A stretch of 64,000 bases of DNA, taken from Burkholderia sp. D-99 (GTDB lineage Bacteria > Pseudomonadota > Gammaproteobacteria > Burkholderiales > Burkholderiaceae). Numbering within the stretch: position 1 is the stretch's first letter; each line of letters opens with the position of its first letter. Location of the stretch: the NCBI RefSeq assembly GCF_011605345.1, contig NZ_JAAOXM010000009.1:219409-283408 (forward strand). Reading direction: 5' to 3'. The notes beneath the pieces are model-generated. The model worked only from the letters and a program-made list of their open reading frames with translations, did no database searches and was not told the origin of the DNA. The translations under genes and the position numbers were made by a program. Positions 1 to 8,696 of the stretch are shown here, one piece after another.

Positions 1-332
1 TCCCAGTGCGCATCGCGCAGGAAGCGCAGCCCGTGGCGCGCGTATTCCAGGTGGCGCGGATCGCCGAAATGCCGGTACGCCATCGCGTAGTTGAAGACGA
101 ACCGGCAGCTGCTGACGAGGTGGCGCGACGTGCGGTTGTAGATGCTGCCGTCGTCGCGGAAGTAATGGTAGAAGCCGCCCGTCGGATCGAACGCGTTGGT
201 TGCGTAGAAGCGCAGCGTGTCCTCGATGTGCGACAGCAGGAACGACGGATCGCGGAAGCTCGCGACGAACGGCGCGGCTTGCGTGTGGGCGGCCGGTGCG
301 GCCGTGCAGGGTTGGACCGGGGGCATGTTCAT
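1..332 (-). CDS. AGE-family sugar epimerase/isomerase (partial)
   Basis: This is the N-terminal part of a minus-strand gene that runs off the window edge; about 110 codons are visible. The translation begins MNMPPVQPC and includes DPTGGFYHYFRDDGSIYN and LVSSCRFVFNYAMAY, the helical-barrel pattern of the N-acylglucosamine 2-epimerase/mannose isomerase superfamily. These enzymes interconvert aldose and ketose or epimeric sugars in the cytoplasm. Its ATG overlaps the TGA of the upstream LacI gene as ATGA, so the two are probably translationally coupled, and the regulator likely responds to the same sugar. The exact substrate (mannose, sulfoquinovose or an N-acyl amino sugar) cannot be decided from this fragment. 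Confidence 0.75.
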   Translation of the reverse strand, partial: MNMPPVQPCTAAPAAHTQAAPFVASFRDPSFLLSHIEDTLRFYATNAFDPTGGFYHYFRDDGSIYNRTSRHLVSSCRFVFNYAMAYRHFGDPRHLEYARHGLRFLRDAHW

Positions 333-1348
333 GATTCGGTAGCCGTTGCGATATCGAGTGCCGGGGAGCCGGCGGGCTGGCTGCTGGCCCGCACGATCAG
401 CTCGACGGGCAGGGAGATCTCGGTGCGCTCGGGTGAGTCGGCGAGCAGCAGTTCGACGCCGCGGCGGCCGAGCGCCTCCTTGTCGACCGCGAGCGTCGTG
501 AGCGGCGGGCTCGCGTGCGCGGCGGCCGGGATGTTGTCGAAACCGACGATCGCGATGTCGTCGGGAATGCGCAGCCCGCGCGCGGTGCACACGCGCTGCG
601 CGGCGAGCGCGGCCGCGTCGTTGTATGCGAAGACCGCTTCCGGGCGCGGGCCCGGCGCGTCGAGCAACTGCTCCATCGCACGCGCGGCGCCCGTGTCGGG
701 ATCGAGCCCCGCGTCGATCGTCACTTCATAGGCGGGATCGAACAGTCGCCCGGCCTCGAAGAACGCGCGCCGGTAGCCGATCGCGCGCTGCGCGATGCTG
801 AAGTGCGCGGGCGAGCCGCCGATGAACGCGATCCGCGAGCGGCCGGTGGCGAGCAGGTGGCGCATCGCGAGCGCCGCGCCCGTCGCGTTGTCGATGTTCA
901 CCGAGCGCAGGCCGGGTGCCCACAGGTCGATCAGCACGAGCGGCCGGCCGGTCGCGGCGAGCGCCTCGATCGTCTCCGGCTCGATGAAGCCGGCCACCGC
1001 GATCGCGTCGGGCGCGTGCGGGCGCATCTGGCGCAGCACGTCGTCGTTCGGCCCGACCGTGAGCAGCGTCGGCACGATGCCGCGCTCGCGGCATGCGTCC
1101 TCGACGCCGTGAAGCACGTGCGAGAAGAACGGGCTGGCCGGAAAGCGGTTGTGCTGGCGGTGCAGCAGGAAGGTGAGCCGGCGGATGCGCGGCCGCAACT
1201 GCGCGGGATCGTAGCCGAGCCGCTGCGCGATCTCGACGATGCGCGCACGCGTTGCTTCGGACAGGCCCGGCTGGTTTTTCAGCGCGCGGGAGACGGTGCC
1301 GATCGAGACCTCTGCCGCCCGCGCCACATCGCGAATGGTGGTTCCCAT
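329..1348 (-). CDS. LacI-family transcriptional regulator
   Basis: A 339-aa repressor of normal LacI length. The N-terminal helix-turn-helix is clear (TTIRDVARAAEVSIGTVSRAL, residues 3-23), followed by the hinge region and a periplasmic-binding-like effector domain with VFAYNDAAALAAQR and IPDDIAIVGFDNI. It probably senses a sugar and represses the sugar isomerase gene with which it shares an ATGA overlap. The upstream gap (1349-1510) is AT-rich for this genome and has repeated TTTAGTA/TTAGTAA half-sites and a GCGAT...ATCGC arm pair, which would suit autoregulation. The operator itself is not proven. Confidence 0.9.
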   Translation of the reverse strand: MGTTIRDVARAAEVSIGTVSRALKNQPGLSEATRARIVEIAQRLGYDPAQLRPRIRRLTFLLHRQHNRFPASPFFSHVLHGVEDACRERGIVPTLLTVGPNDDVLRQMRPHAPDAIAVAGFIEPETIEALAATGRPLVLIDLWAPGLRSVNIDNATGAALAMRHLLATGRSRIAFIGGSPAHFSIAQRAIGYRRAFFEAGRLFDPAYEVTIDAGLDPDTGAARAMEQLLDAPGPRPEAVFAYNDAAALAAQRVCTARGLRIPDDIAIVGFDNIPAAAHASPPLTTLAVDKEALGRRGVELLLADSPERTEISLPVELIVRASSQPAGSPALDIATATES

Positions 1349-1829
1349 CGTTCGGGGTCCGGTTTGTTTAGGGTGAAAGCGATTGTATAGTAAAACATAT
1401 CGCGGAATTCGGGCCGGATAGCCGGGGAATACCCGCGAATAACGGGTTTTTAAGCGCTAATCTGCGAAAACACCGTTACTAAAAATACTAAACAAAACGC
1501 GAAAAAGGCAAGGTGGGCGTGCGGGTGTCCGGCGAGCGGGGCGTGGCGGCCGGCGGGCCGGTTTCAGGCAAGCGTGCACGCGTGCCTGGCGGCCTGCTCA
1601 GGTCGGCGGGAACGCGGTGCGCAACGAAGGGCCGGGCCGCGTGACGGGGCGGGACGTGACGGGACGGGACGGACGAATGGGCGAACGGGCGAACGGGCGA
1701 ACGGGCGAACGGGCGAACGGGCGAACGGACGAACGGACGAACGGGCGAACGGGCGAACCGGCGAACGCGCGCCACCGCCGTATCGGGCGCCGCCGTGCCC
1801 GCGAACGATGGACGCCGGCCGCCCACCGT
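1349..1829. other. intergenic gap: regulatory DNA plus octamer repeat
   Basis: No convincing gene is present. The LacI-proximal part (1349-1500) is AT-rich and holds the likely promoter/operator of the lacI gene, read leftward. The rest is GC-rich and dominated by the octamer tandem repeat at 1679-1766. Several frames stay open here only because of base composition and repetition. Confidence 0.6.
1679..1766. repeat. 8-bp tandem repeat, unit GGGCGAAC (about 11 copies)
   Basis: An almost perfect run of GGGCGAAC with a few GGACGAAC variants, lying between the lacI promoter region and the 3' end of the EAL/GGDEF gene. The unit length is not a multiple of three and the tract is outside genes, so copy number can vary without changing a protein. 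Confidence 0.95.
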
Positions 1830-3668
1830 TCAACGGATGGCCGCGGCCGGTGGTTCGCTGCGATGGCGTAGCGCGGCGCGGCCCGCATCGAGATCGACGA
1901 CCGCGAGTCCGTCCGGCTGCTGTTTCGCGCGCCGCTTTGCGAGCGCGGCGACCGATGCGATCTCGTCGCTGCCGTAGCGCTTCGCGCCGTGCGCGCCGGC
2001 CGGCACGCCGACCGCGCCGATCGCCATCGTCACGAAGCCGAAGAACGCCGGGTTGCCGTGGCGGTCCTCGCCGTGCAGCCCGCCCGCCTGCCGGTCGGCC
2101 TGCGTGTAGAAGAGCTGCGCGCCGTCGTTGAAGTGTGCGATCGCGTCGGCGGCGCGTTCGCGCCAGTCGTCGCGCTGGAACAGCACGAGGAAATCGTCGC
2201 CGCCGACGTGCCCGAGAAAGTCGCGCTGCGGATCGCACACGCCGGCCAGCACCGTCGCGGCGAACTTCAGCACCTCGTCGCCTTGCCAGTAGCCGTACTG
2301 GTCGTTGAACGGCTTGAACTGGTTCAGGTCGACGTAGCACGCATGAAAGCCGGCGTCGCGCTGGAGCAGGCGGTCGATGTGCGCGCTGATCGGGATGTTG
2401 CCGGGCAGGAACGTCAGCGGATTCGCATAGCGCGCGGCCTCGATGCGCATCTCGGTCACCGCACGCACGAGGCTCTCGCCGGTGCCGAGCCCGATGTAGC
2501 GGCCGTGTTCGGTGATCACGAAGCCGTCCGCGAGATAGCGCTGGTCGTGGCTCGCGAGCAGCATCGCGAGCTGCTCGAACGTCGTCGCGTTGTCGATCAT
2601 CAGCGGGGCGTCGTTCGCGAACTGCAGGCACGGCTTCTTCCCGAACACCTCGCGGTGGTACGGCAGCGCGAAGCGGTCGATGAAGCCGCGGCGATTCACG
2701 AGCGCGACGGGCCGCCCGCGTTCGACGAGGGCGACCGCGTGCAGGTCGGGCATCCGGTTGAACAGGTCGAGCACGTCGTTGCTGGTCGCGTCGCGCGGCA
2801 GCGCCGGCGCCGGAACCAGCATCTTCCCGGCGATCGTGCCGGCCGGGCGCACCGAACGCGTCGCGCCGGGAAACACCGCGATGTGCGGCGCGCGGATCGC
2901 GTCGCGCGCGGCCGGCGCGACGACCCGCGACGGCTGCGCGTTCGGCCGGCCGAGCAGGAAGCCCTGCACGCAGCAGATGCCCATGTCGCGCACGACGATC
3001 AGGTCGCATTCGTTCTCGATGCCTTCCGCGATCAGTTGCGCGCCGCTCGCCTGCGCGAAGTGCTGCATCGCCCTCACGGCCTCGAACTTCAGCGGGTCGC
3101 GCGCGATGTCGTGGATGAAGAAGCGGTCGATCTTCACGACGTCCGGATGCAGGCGCAGCCACAGGTTCATGCTCGCGTTCGCGGTGCCGTAGTCGTCGAG
3201 CGCGAACTGGATGCCGGCGTCGCGCAGCGATGCGACCGCCGGCCCGATATGGGCGACGTCCGTCGTCGCGTTCTGCTCGGTCAGCTCGATCACGATGCGC
3301 TCGGCGTCGATCCGCGCGCGGCCGAGCAGCAGGCGGGCGCGCTCGCGTTCGCGCGCGAGCTGCAGGATCGTGCCCGCGCTGAAATTGAGGAACAGCTTGC
3401 CGTCGCAGCCGAGCGCCGCGAACGCGTCGAGGCAGGTGAGTGCGGCGGCCTGTTCGAGCGCGATGGTCTCGCCTTCGCGCGCGGCCTGCGCGAACAGCGC
3501 CGCGGGCGGCTCGAGGTCGGTGCCGCGCGGGCCGCGTATCAGGCCCTCGTAGCCGACGACCGTCCCCGACCCGAGATCGACGATCGGCTGGAAGACGGCG
3601 GCGAGCGCGCGATCCGCGATCAGGCGCGTGGTGCTGGCGGCAGCGGAGTCGGAGTGGGGCGCGGGCAT
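1830..3668 (-). CDS. EAL-GGDEF cyclic-di-GMP protein
   Basis: About 612 aa from the ATG at 3668; the frame stays open to another ATG at 3767, but neither start has a clear ribosome binding site. The order is an EAL phosphodiesterase domain (about residues 10-250), a CBS-like middle region, then a GGDEF domain (about 420-560). The EAL domain keeps its metal and catalytic positions: YEGLIRG (EGL rather than EAL), FLNFSAG, ELTEQ, DDYGTA, VKIDRFF, AEGIE and QGFLLGRP. The GGDEF signature reads GGDDF near residue 487. The protein probably breaks down c-di-GMP; whether the cyclase half is active or only a GTP sensor is unclear. It is cytosolic with no membrane segment. Confidence 0.88.
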   Translation of the reverse strand: MPAPHSDSAAASTTRLIADRALAAVFQPIVDLGSGTVVGYEGLIRGPRGTDLEPPAALFAQAAREGETIALEQAAALTCLDAFAALGCDGKLFLNFSAGTILQLARERERARLLLGRARIDAERIVIELTEQNATTDVAHIGPAVASLRDAGIQFALDDYGTANASMNLWLRLHPDVVKIDRFFIHDIARDPLKFEAVRAMQHFAQASGAQLIAEGIENECDLIVVRDMGICCVQGFLLGRPNAQPSRVVAPAARDAIRAPHIAVFPGATRSVRPAGTIAGKMLVPAPALPRDATSNDVLDLFNRMPDLHAVALVERGRPVALVNRRGFIDRFALPYHREVFGKKPCLQFANDAPLMIDNATTFEQLAMLLASHDQRYLADGFVITEHGRYIGLGTGESLVRAVTEMRIEAARYANPLTFLPGNIPISAHIDRLLQRDAGFHACYVDLNQFKPFNDQYGYWQGDEVLKFAATVLAGVCDPQRDFLGHVGGDDFLVLFQRDDWRERAADAIAHFNDGAQLFYTQADRQAGGLHGEDRHGNPAFFGFVTMAIGAVGVPAGAHGAKRYGSDEIASVAALAKRRAKQQPDGLAVVDLDAGRAALRHRSEPPAAAIR

Positions 3669-3879
3669 GGGCGAGGGCAGCCGAATCGACAGGACGCCCG
3701 ACTTAACGGCACCGCCCGCGGAGAATTGAATGAAGATTTCGTGACGCGATGGGCGTTGCTGGTGCATCGCGCCCGCGGGCGCGTTGGTGCGCAGTTGGGA
3801 GGGCGGTGGTGCGGCGGCGCGCTACGAAGCGCTCGCTGCTTAGCCCTAATCGGTGTCCAAGCTTACTTGACCACTTCAG

Positions 3880-4036
3880 GGAAAGCGGAAAGCGGAAAGC
3901 GGAAAGCGGAAAGCGGAAAGCGGAAAGCGGAAAGCCGAAAGCCGAAAGCCGAAAGCCGAAAGCCGAAAGCGGAAAGCGGAAAGCCGAAAGCCGAAAGCCG
4001 AAAGCCGAAAGCCGAAAGCCGAAAGCCGAAAGCCGA
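3880..4036. repeat. 7-bp tandem repeat, units GGAAAGC and CGAAAGC (about 22 copies)
   Basis: A heptamer array in which two sequence variants occur in blocks: GGAAAGC first, then CGAAAGC, a short return to GGAAAGC, then CGAAAGC again. The block structure suggests expansion by slippage or unequal recombination within the array. It is intergenic. Confidence 0.95.
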
Positions 4037-4038
4037 AG

Positions 4039-4114
4039 CGCCAAAACGCCAAAACGCCAAAACGCCAAAACGCCAAAACGCCAAAACGCCAAAACGCCAA
4101 AACGCCAAAACGCC
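4039..4114. repeat. 8-bp tandem repeat, unit CGCCAAAA (about 9.5 copies)
   Basis: A second, unrelated octamer array that begins within a few bases of the end of the heptamer array. It is uninterrupted and lies just before the 3' end of the SBF transporter gene. Confidence 0.95.
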
Positions 4115-4154
4115 GGGACGGCACCACCCGATGGCCTTCCCGCCGCCCCGCTCG

Positions 4155-5180
4155 TCAGCGTTTCCCCGCGCTCAGCGCGCCGGGCGCCGCGTCGCCCTCG
4201 TCGTGCTCGCCGCTCATGTCGCGCGCCCCCCAGCGTTGCGCGAGCGCCGCGCACGCCATCAGCTGGATCTGGTGGAACAGCATCAGCGGCAGCACGATCG
4301 CACCGACCGCGTTCGCCGAGAAGATCACCTTCGCCATCGGCACACCGGCCGCGAGGCTCTTCTTCGATCCGCAGAAGATGATCGTGATCTGGTCGGCACG
4401 GTTGAAGCCGAGCCGCTTGCTGACGAACGCGGTCAGCAAGAGCGCGATCGCGAGCAGCACGAGGTTGACGACGAGCAGGCCGCCGAGCGCGCGCGGCGGG
4501 ATCTGGTGCCACAGGCCTTCGTTGACGGCCTCGCTGAATGCGACGTAGACGACGAGCAGGATCGAGCCCTGGTCGACGAAGCGCAGCACGCCGCGGTTGC
4601 GGTCGATCCAGCCGCCGATCACGGGCCGCAGCAACTGGCCGGCGATGAACGGCACGAGCAGCTGCATCACGATGCTGCCGACGGTGCTCCACGGCGACGC
4701 GGCGGCGGCCGACTGCGACGTGATCATCAGCCCGACGAGCGCCGGCGTGACGAAGATCCCGAGCAGGCTCGACGCGGATGCCGCACACACGGCGGCCGGC
4801 ACGTTGCCCTTCGCGATCGACGTGAACGCGATCGACGACTGGACCGTCGACGGCAGCGTGCACAGGAACAGCACGCCCGCATACAGCGTCGGCGTGACGA
4901 GCGGCTGCAGCACGGGTTTCAGCGCGAGGCCGAGCAGCGGGAACAGCGCGAACGTGCTGAGCAGCACGACCGCGTGCAGCCGCCAGTGGGTCGCGCCCGC
5001 GACGACGGCTTCGCGCGACAGCTTCGCGCCGTGCAGGAAGAACAGCAGGCCGACGGCAATGTTGGTCGCCCAGTTGAACGCGTGGGCGGCCGGGCCGCGG
5101 CAGGGCAGGAGGCTCGCGAGCACGACGGTGCCGACGAGCGCGAGCGTGAAGTTGTCGGGAAGAAAACGGGGACGGGCCAT
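4155..5180 (-). CDS. bile acid:sodium symporter-family (SBF-like) transporter
   Basis: A 341-aa inner-membrane protein with about nine to ten hydrophobic segments, beginning MARPRFLPDNFTLALVGTVV. The family signature is visible in NIAVGLLFFLHGAKLSREAV and in LCTLPSTVQSSIAFTSIAKGN, which match the SBF-like (YfeH-type) branch. The natural substrate is unknown for this subgroup; organic anions are plausible. The gene stands alone on the minus strand. The ATG at 5180 is not preceded by a strong Shine-Dalgarno, but no better start exists. Confidence 0.85.
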   Translation of the reverse strand: MARPRFLPDNFTLALVGTVVLASLLPCRGPAAHAFNWATNIAVGLLFFLHGAKLSREAVVAGATHWRLHAVVLLSTFALFPLLGLALKPVLQPLVTPTLYAGVLFLCTLPSTVQSSIAFTSIAKGNVPAAVCAASASSLLGIFVTPALVGLMITSQSAAAASPWSTVGSIVMQLLVPFIAGQLLRPVIGGWIDRNRGVLRFVDQGSILLVVYVAFSEAVNEGLWHQIPPRALGGLLVVNLVLLAIALLLTAFVSKRLGFNRADQITIIFCGSKKSLAAGVPMAKVIFSANAVGAIVLPLMLFHQIQLMACAALAQRWGARDMSGEHDEGDAAPGALSAGKR

Positions 5181-5526
5181 CGGGAACTCGATTCGGAAGC
5201 GACTCAGGCGCGCGTCGCGCGCGCGGATGGCGCCATTGTCCCGGTTGGTGATTCACTACACAAATTCATTGTGAGAATCGATTGATGAACCAATCTCATG
5301 CAGCAGCGCTCACGGTACCGGCCCGGCCATGCGTAAAACGGCAGAAGAATGTTCTGTCCCGGTCGCATGCTGAAGTGAAAAAACCTAGCAGTAACATGGT
5401 GTTACACCGATGCCGGCGACATAACACTTTTTGGCTCGACACGCTTTCGGACCGCCCATAAATTACTGCTGAAAGCCTTGGGTCGGCCGAAAGGAACCGG
5501 CGGCGGGCATGGACAGGCACTGAACG
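5181..5526. other. intergenic gap between divergent genes
   Basis: Non-coding region between the leftward SBF transporter and the rightward secreted protein. It is relatively AT-rich and has inverted repeats at 5391-5427. The promoters of both genes must lie here; no RNA gene was recognised. Confidence 0.6.
5391..5427. promoter_or_regulatory. inverted repeats upstream of the secreted Gly-rich protein
   Basis: GTAAC-N5-GTTAC (5391-5405) overlaps a second pair, GTGTTA at 5399-5404 with TAACAC at 5422-5427. The arrangement about 100 bp before the start codon at 5527 would fit an operator. No regulator can be named. Confidence 0.3.
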
Positions 5527-6009
5527 ATGACGGAACGGGTGAAACGGAAGATCGGACGATGGGTGGCAGGCGTGCTCGGCGCGCTGCTGATGCCGCTCGC
5601 GCTCGCGCAGCCGCCCCACGGAGGTCATGCGTTCGGCGGCCACGGCTTCGGGGGCGGCGACATGCGCGCGTACGGTCAGTCGGCTGGCGGTGTACCTGTC
5701 TGGCGCCGCGTTGCGCCCCCCGCCGGTGCACGCGCCGGCGGCGTGAGCGGCTACGGCTCTCGCTGGGGGCTGCGGCCGACGCCGTCGTACGGCCATTACG
5801 CCGCGCAGAACCCGTATCGCCCGATCAGCGCCGACGTGCGCCAGGTGCCGCGCCCGCCGGGCGGCGGTAACGTACCGCTGCGCGCCGGTTCGATCCGCGC
5901 CGACGTCGCGCGCTACAACGAGGAGCGCGGTGGCCGTCCGATGCCGCCGCCCCGTTCGCAGGAAGAGCCTGCGCATTCGCCGTTTTTCTCCCCGTTCTAC
6001 CGAAACTGA
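5527..6009 (+). CDS. secreted Gly/Pro-rich hypothetical protein
   Basis: A 160-aa protein with a basic N-terminus and hydrophobic core (RWVAGVLGALLMPLALA), probably cleaved after ALA at about residue 27. The mature part starts QPPHGGHAFGGHGFGGGD and is rich in Gly, Pro, Arg and Tyr with no known catalytic motif. It is probably periplasmic or surface-exposed. No function can be assigned; its only neighbour on the same strand is the porin gene. Confidence 0.7.
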   Translation: MTERVKRKIGRWVAGVLGALLMPLALAQPPHGGHAFGGHGFGGGDMRAYGQSAGGVPVWRRVAPPAGARAGGVSGYGSRWGLRPTPSYGHYAAQNPYRPISADVRQVPRPPGGGNVPLRAGSIRADVARYNEERGGRPMPPPRSQEEPAHSPFFSPFYRN

Positions 6010-6354
6010 GCGCCCGCGCGCTCGTCCCCTCGCCGGCTGATGCGAATTCGCCACAGTCGCGCACAGATTTCCGCTGATTTTCCCGCCGCATTGCGCTATC
6101 TTTCGCGCCCGGTTCGCGTGTGCCACGCCGCCGTCCGGCCGTGCGACCGCGTTCGCGCCGGGCCGCCGGCGGGTACCCGGCCATGTATCAATTCCGCGAA
6201 GTTAATGCCGCCGCTATACCAGCAATAAGTGTGCGCAATTTTGACCGGACGAATGATCCGTAAAGATGGCTGCGCCCCATACGACGCAAGCACTCGGCTC
6301 CAAAAAACAACGCTCGCGCCACTTATCGACAATTCGACAAAATCTGGAGATCCA
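6010..6354. other. intergenic gap upstream of the porin gene
   Basis: Holds the porin leader and promoter region. It becomes AT-richer toward 6200-6350. No RNA gene or strong palindrome was identified. Confidence 0.5.
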
Positions 6355-7431
6355 ATGAAAGCATTCGCTCGCCGTGCGTCGCGCACGTCCGTCAAGCTGA
6401 TCGCCGCGGCTGCCTGCGTGGCGGCTACCGCTCCCGTCCATGCACAGTCGAGCGTGTCGCTCTACGGTCAGGTCGACGAATGGGTCGGCGCAACCAAGTT
6501 CCCGGGCGGCGACCGCGCGTGGAACGTGAGCGGCGGCGGGATGTCGACGTCGTACTGGGGCCTGCACGGCACCGAGGATCTGGGCAACGGCTACAAGGCG
6601 ATCTTCACGCTGGAAAGCTTCTTCCGCGCGCAGAACGGCCAGTTCGGCCGCTTCCAGGGCGACACGTTCTTCGCGCGCAACGCGTACGTCGGCATCGATT
6701 CGCCGTACGGCACGGTGACGGCCGGCCGCCTGACGACGCACCTGTTCCTGTCGACGATCCTGTTCAACCCGTTCTACGATTCGTACACCTTCTCGCCGAT
6801 GGTGTACCACGTGTTCCTCGGCCTCGGCACGTTCCCGACCTACCCGAGCGACCAGGGTGCCGTCGGCGATTCGGGCTGGAACAACGCGCTGTCGTACACG
6901 TCGCCTTCGTTCGGTGGCCTGAATTTTGGCGCGATGTACGCGCTCGGCAACCAGGCCGGCGACAACCGTTCGAAGAAGTGGAGCGCGCAGTTCAACTATG
7001 CGAACGGCCCGTTCGCGGCGACCGCCACGTATCAGTACGTGAACTTCAACAACGGCCCGCAGGACCTGAGCGCACTCGTCACCGGCATGAAGAGCCAGGG
7101 CATCGCGCTCGTCGGCGCGACCTACGACCTGAAGCTCGTGAAGCTGTTCGGCCAGTACATGTATACGAAGAATGACCAGGTCGCGGGCAGCTGGCACGTG
7201 AACACCGCGCAAGGCGGCGTGTCGGTGCCGCTCGGCGTGGGCAGCGCGATGGCGTCGTACGCGTATTCGCGCGACGCGGGCGGCCTCGACCAGACGCGCC
7301 AGACCTGGGCCGTCGGCTACGACTATCCGCTGTCCAAGCGCACGGACGTCTACGCGGCGTACATGAACGATCACATCAGCGGCCTGTCGAGCGGCAACAC
7401 GTTCGGCGCCGGCATCCGCGCGAAGTTCTGA
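6355..7431 (+). CDS. outer-membrane porin (OmpC-type)
   Basis: A 358-aa Gram-negative trimeric porin of the Burkholderia/Neisseria type. The start ATG at 6355 follows a TGGAGATCCA ribosome binding site. A signal peptide (MKAFARRASRTSVKLIAAAACVAATAPVHA) precedes a mature N-terminus QSSVSLYGQVDEWVG. Typical strand motifs follow (WGLHGTEDLGNGYKAIFTLES, FFARNAYVGIDSPYGTVTAGR), and the protein ends GAGIRAKF with the terminal Phe needed for outer-membrane assembly. It forms diffusion channels for small solutes. A strong terminator follows at 7500-7528, so it is probably monocistronic. Confidence 0.95.
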   Translation: MKAFARRASRTSVKLIAAAACVAATAPVHAQSSVSLYGQVDEWVGATKFPGGDRAWNVSGGGMSTSYWGLHGTEDLGNGYKAIFTLESFFRAQNGQFGRFQGDTFFARNAYVGIDSPYGTVTAGRLTTHLFLSTILFNPFYDSYTFSPMVYHVFLGLGTFPTYPSDQGAVGDSGWNNALSYTSPSFGGLNFGAMYALGNQAGDNRSKKWSAQFNYANGPFAATATYQYVNFNNGPQDLSALVTGMKSQGIALVGATYDLKLVKLFGQYMYTKNDQVAGSWHVNTAQGGVSVPLGVGSAMASYAYSRDAGGLDQTRQTWAVGYDYPLSKRTDVYAAYMNDHISGLSSGNTFGAGIRAKF

Positions 7432-7499
7432 CGCGCACGCGCGGCCGGCTCGCCGGTCGCACGCGAAAAACGCGTCCCGACTGCATGTTTTCCCGCCAG

Positions 7500-7528
7500 A
7501 ACGGCGCCGCCACCCGCGGCGCCGTTTT
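7500..7528 (+). terminator. intrinsic terminator of the porin gene
   Basis: A perfect 10-bp stem, AACGGCGCCG (7500-7509) paired with CGGCGCCGTT (7517-7526), with a 7-nt loop and trailing T residues, about 70 bp after the porin stop. Confidence 0.9.
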
Positions 7529-7611
7529 GCCTTTCTTGACCTTTCTGTTTCCTCGCCTTTGTTACCCTATCTCGTAATTGGACCATTCCCCCGTCATTAC
7601 GAGCTAGTTCG

Positions 7612-8574
7612 ATGGATACCCTCGTCAGCATGAATGTGTTTCGCTACGTCGTCGAAGTGGGCAGCTTCGTCGGCGCGGCCGAGCGCATGCAGATGTCGGC
7701 TGCGATGGCGAGCAAGCACGTGATGCATCTCGAGCAGCAGCTCGGCGCACGGCTGCTGCATCGCACGACACGACGCGTCGCGCCTACCGAGGCCGGACGC
7801 GAATATTACGAGCGCCTCGTGCAGGCGCTGTCTGAACTCGACGAAGCCGGGCAGGCCGTCGGCGCCGCGAGCGTGGTGCCGCAAGGCAGGCTGCGCGTCA
7901 CGTCGCTGTCCGCGTTCGGGCTGCGGCACGTGATGCAGGCCGTCACCGATTATGCGGGCCGGTTCCCGGACGTGACCGTCGACATGACGCTGTCCGATCG
8001 CGTGGTCGACCTGATCGAGGAAGGCTACGACGTCGCGGTGCGCGCGGCGCCGAACGGATTGAAATCGTCGTCGCTGGTCGCGCGGCAGATCGCGACCGCG
8101 CACATCCTGCTGGTCGCGTCGCCCGAGTATCTCGAGAAGCACGGCACGCCACAGACGATCGCCGATCTCGCACACCACAACTACCTGCGGCGCGACTCGA
8201 ATTCGACGATGCTCGACTCGCTGGTGATCGACGCGGCCGCCGCGTCGCGCGTGAACCTCAACGGCAACCTGATCGTGAATCACCTCGAAGGGCTGCGTGC
8301 GGCCGTGCTCGCGGGCGCGGGCATCGCGCTGCTCGGCACCGAGGTGGTCGGAGACGACATCGAGTCCGGCCGGCTCGTGCCGGTGCTGCTCGATGCGGTG
8401 CCGCCGCACGAGGCGCCGATCTATGCGGTCTACGCGAGCCGTCGCCACGTGTCCGCGAAGGTGCGTTCGTTCGTCGACTTCCTGGCGGCGCGTTTCGAAG
8501 GGCAGTCGCTGTGCCCGTCGATCGAATCGCACCTGCGCGTGCTGCCGATTACGCGGATGAAGCGCGCGGTGTGA
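7612..8574 (+). CDS. LysR-family transcriptional regulator
   Basis: A 320-aa LysR-type regulator. The N-terminal winged helix-turn-helix spans about residues 4-62 (MNVFRYVVEVGSFVGAAERM, ASKHVMHLEQQLGARLLHRT). The substrate-binding domain follows and resembles the CrgA/DmlR-like group that often acts on redox or aromatic pathways. It is convergent with the nitronate monooxygenase gene and shares a terminator with it, so its target is not obvious from position. Confidence 0.9.
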   Translation: MDTLVSMNVFRYVVEVGSFVGAAERMQMSAAMASKHVMHLEQQLGARLLHRTTRRVAPTEAGREYYERLVQALSELDEAGQAVGAASVVPQGRLRVTSLSAFGLRHVMQAVTDYAGRFPDVTVDMTLSDRVVDLIEEGYDVAVRAAPNGLKSSSLVARQIATAHILLVASPEYLEKHGTPQTIADLAHHNYLRRDSNSTMLDSLVIDAAAASRVNLNGNLIVNHLEGLRAAVLAGAGIALLGTEVVGDDIESGRLVPVLLDAVPPHEAPIYAVYASRRHVSAKVRSFVDFLAARFEGQSLCPSIESHLRVLPITRMKRAV

Positions 8575-8605
8575 ACCGCGCATCCCGCCGCGGCGGGGCG
8601 ATGAA

Positions 8606-8648
8606 AAAACAAAAAGCGCGAACCGCTGCGGCTCGCGCTTTTTGTTTT
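8606..8648. terminator. bidirectional terminator
   Basis: A perfect 16-bp stem: AAAACAAAAAGCGCGA (8606-8621) with TCGCGCTTTTTGTTTT (8633-8648), 11-nt loop. A and T tracts on both flanks let it stop transcription from the convergent LysR and nitronate monooxygenase genes. Confidence 0.9.
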
Positions 8649-8696
8649 GTCCGACGGTATGCGCGCCGGTGGCGGCCGTGAAGGCCGCCGCATCCG

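Larger units (their letters stand above)
3669..4154. other. intergenic gap with two adjacent microsatellites
   Basis: This gap separates the starts of the EAL/GGDEF gene from the end of the SBF transporter gene. It holds the upstream region of the EAL/GGDEF gene and then, from 3880 to 4114, two different tandem repeats back to back. No gene is supported. Confidence 0.6.

Noticed and set aside
1574..2131. Arg/Gly-rich frames through the octamer repeat at 1679
   Set aside because: They are created by the repeat and by antisense reading of the EAL/GGDEF gene; none has a start signal or domain.
3668..3767. 33-residue N-terminal extension of the EAL/GGDEF protein
   Set aside because: The frame is open, but there is no ribosome binding site at 3767 and the extra residues precede the point where domain similarity starts. 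It is not excluded.
1989..5285. A 1098-codon open frame on the plus strand
   Set aside because: It runs antisense to the EAL/GGDEF and SBF transporter genes and across two microsatellites. Its product is Arg/Glu/Ala-rich with no family similarity, the usual mirror of GC-rich codon bias.
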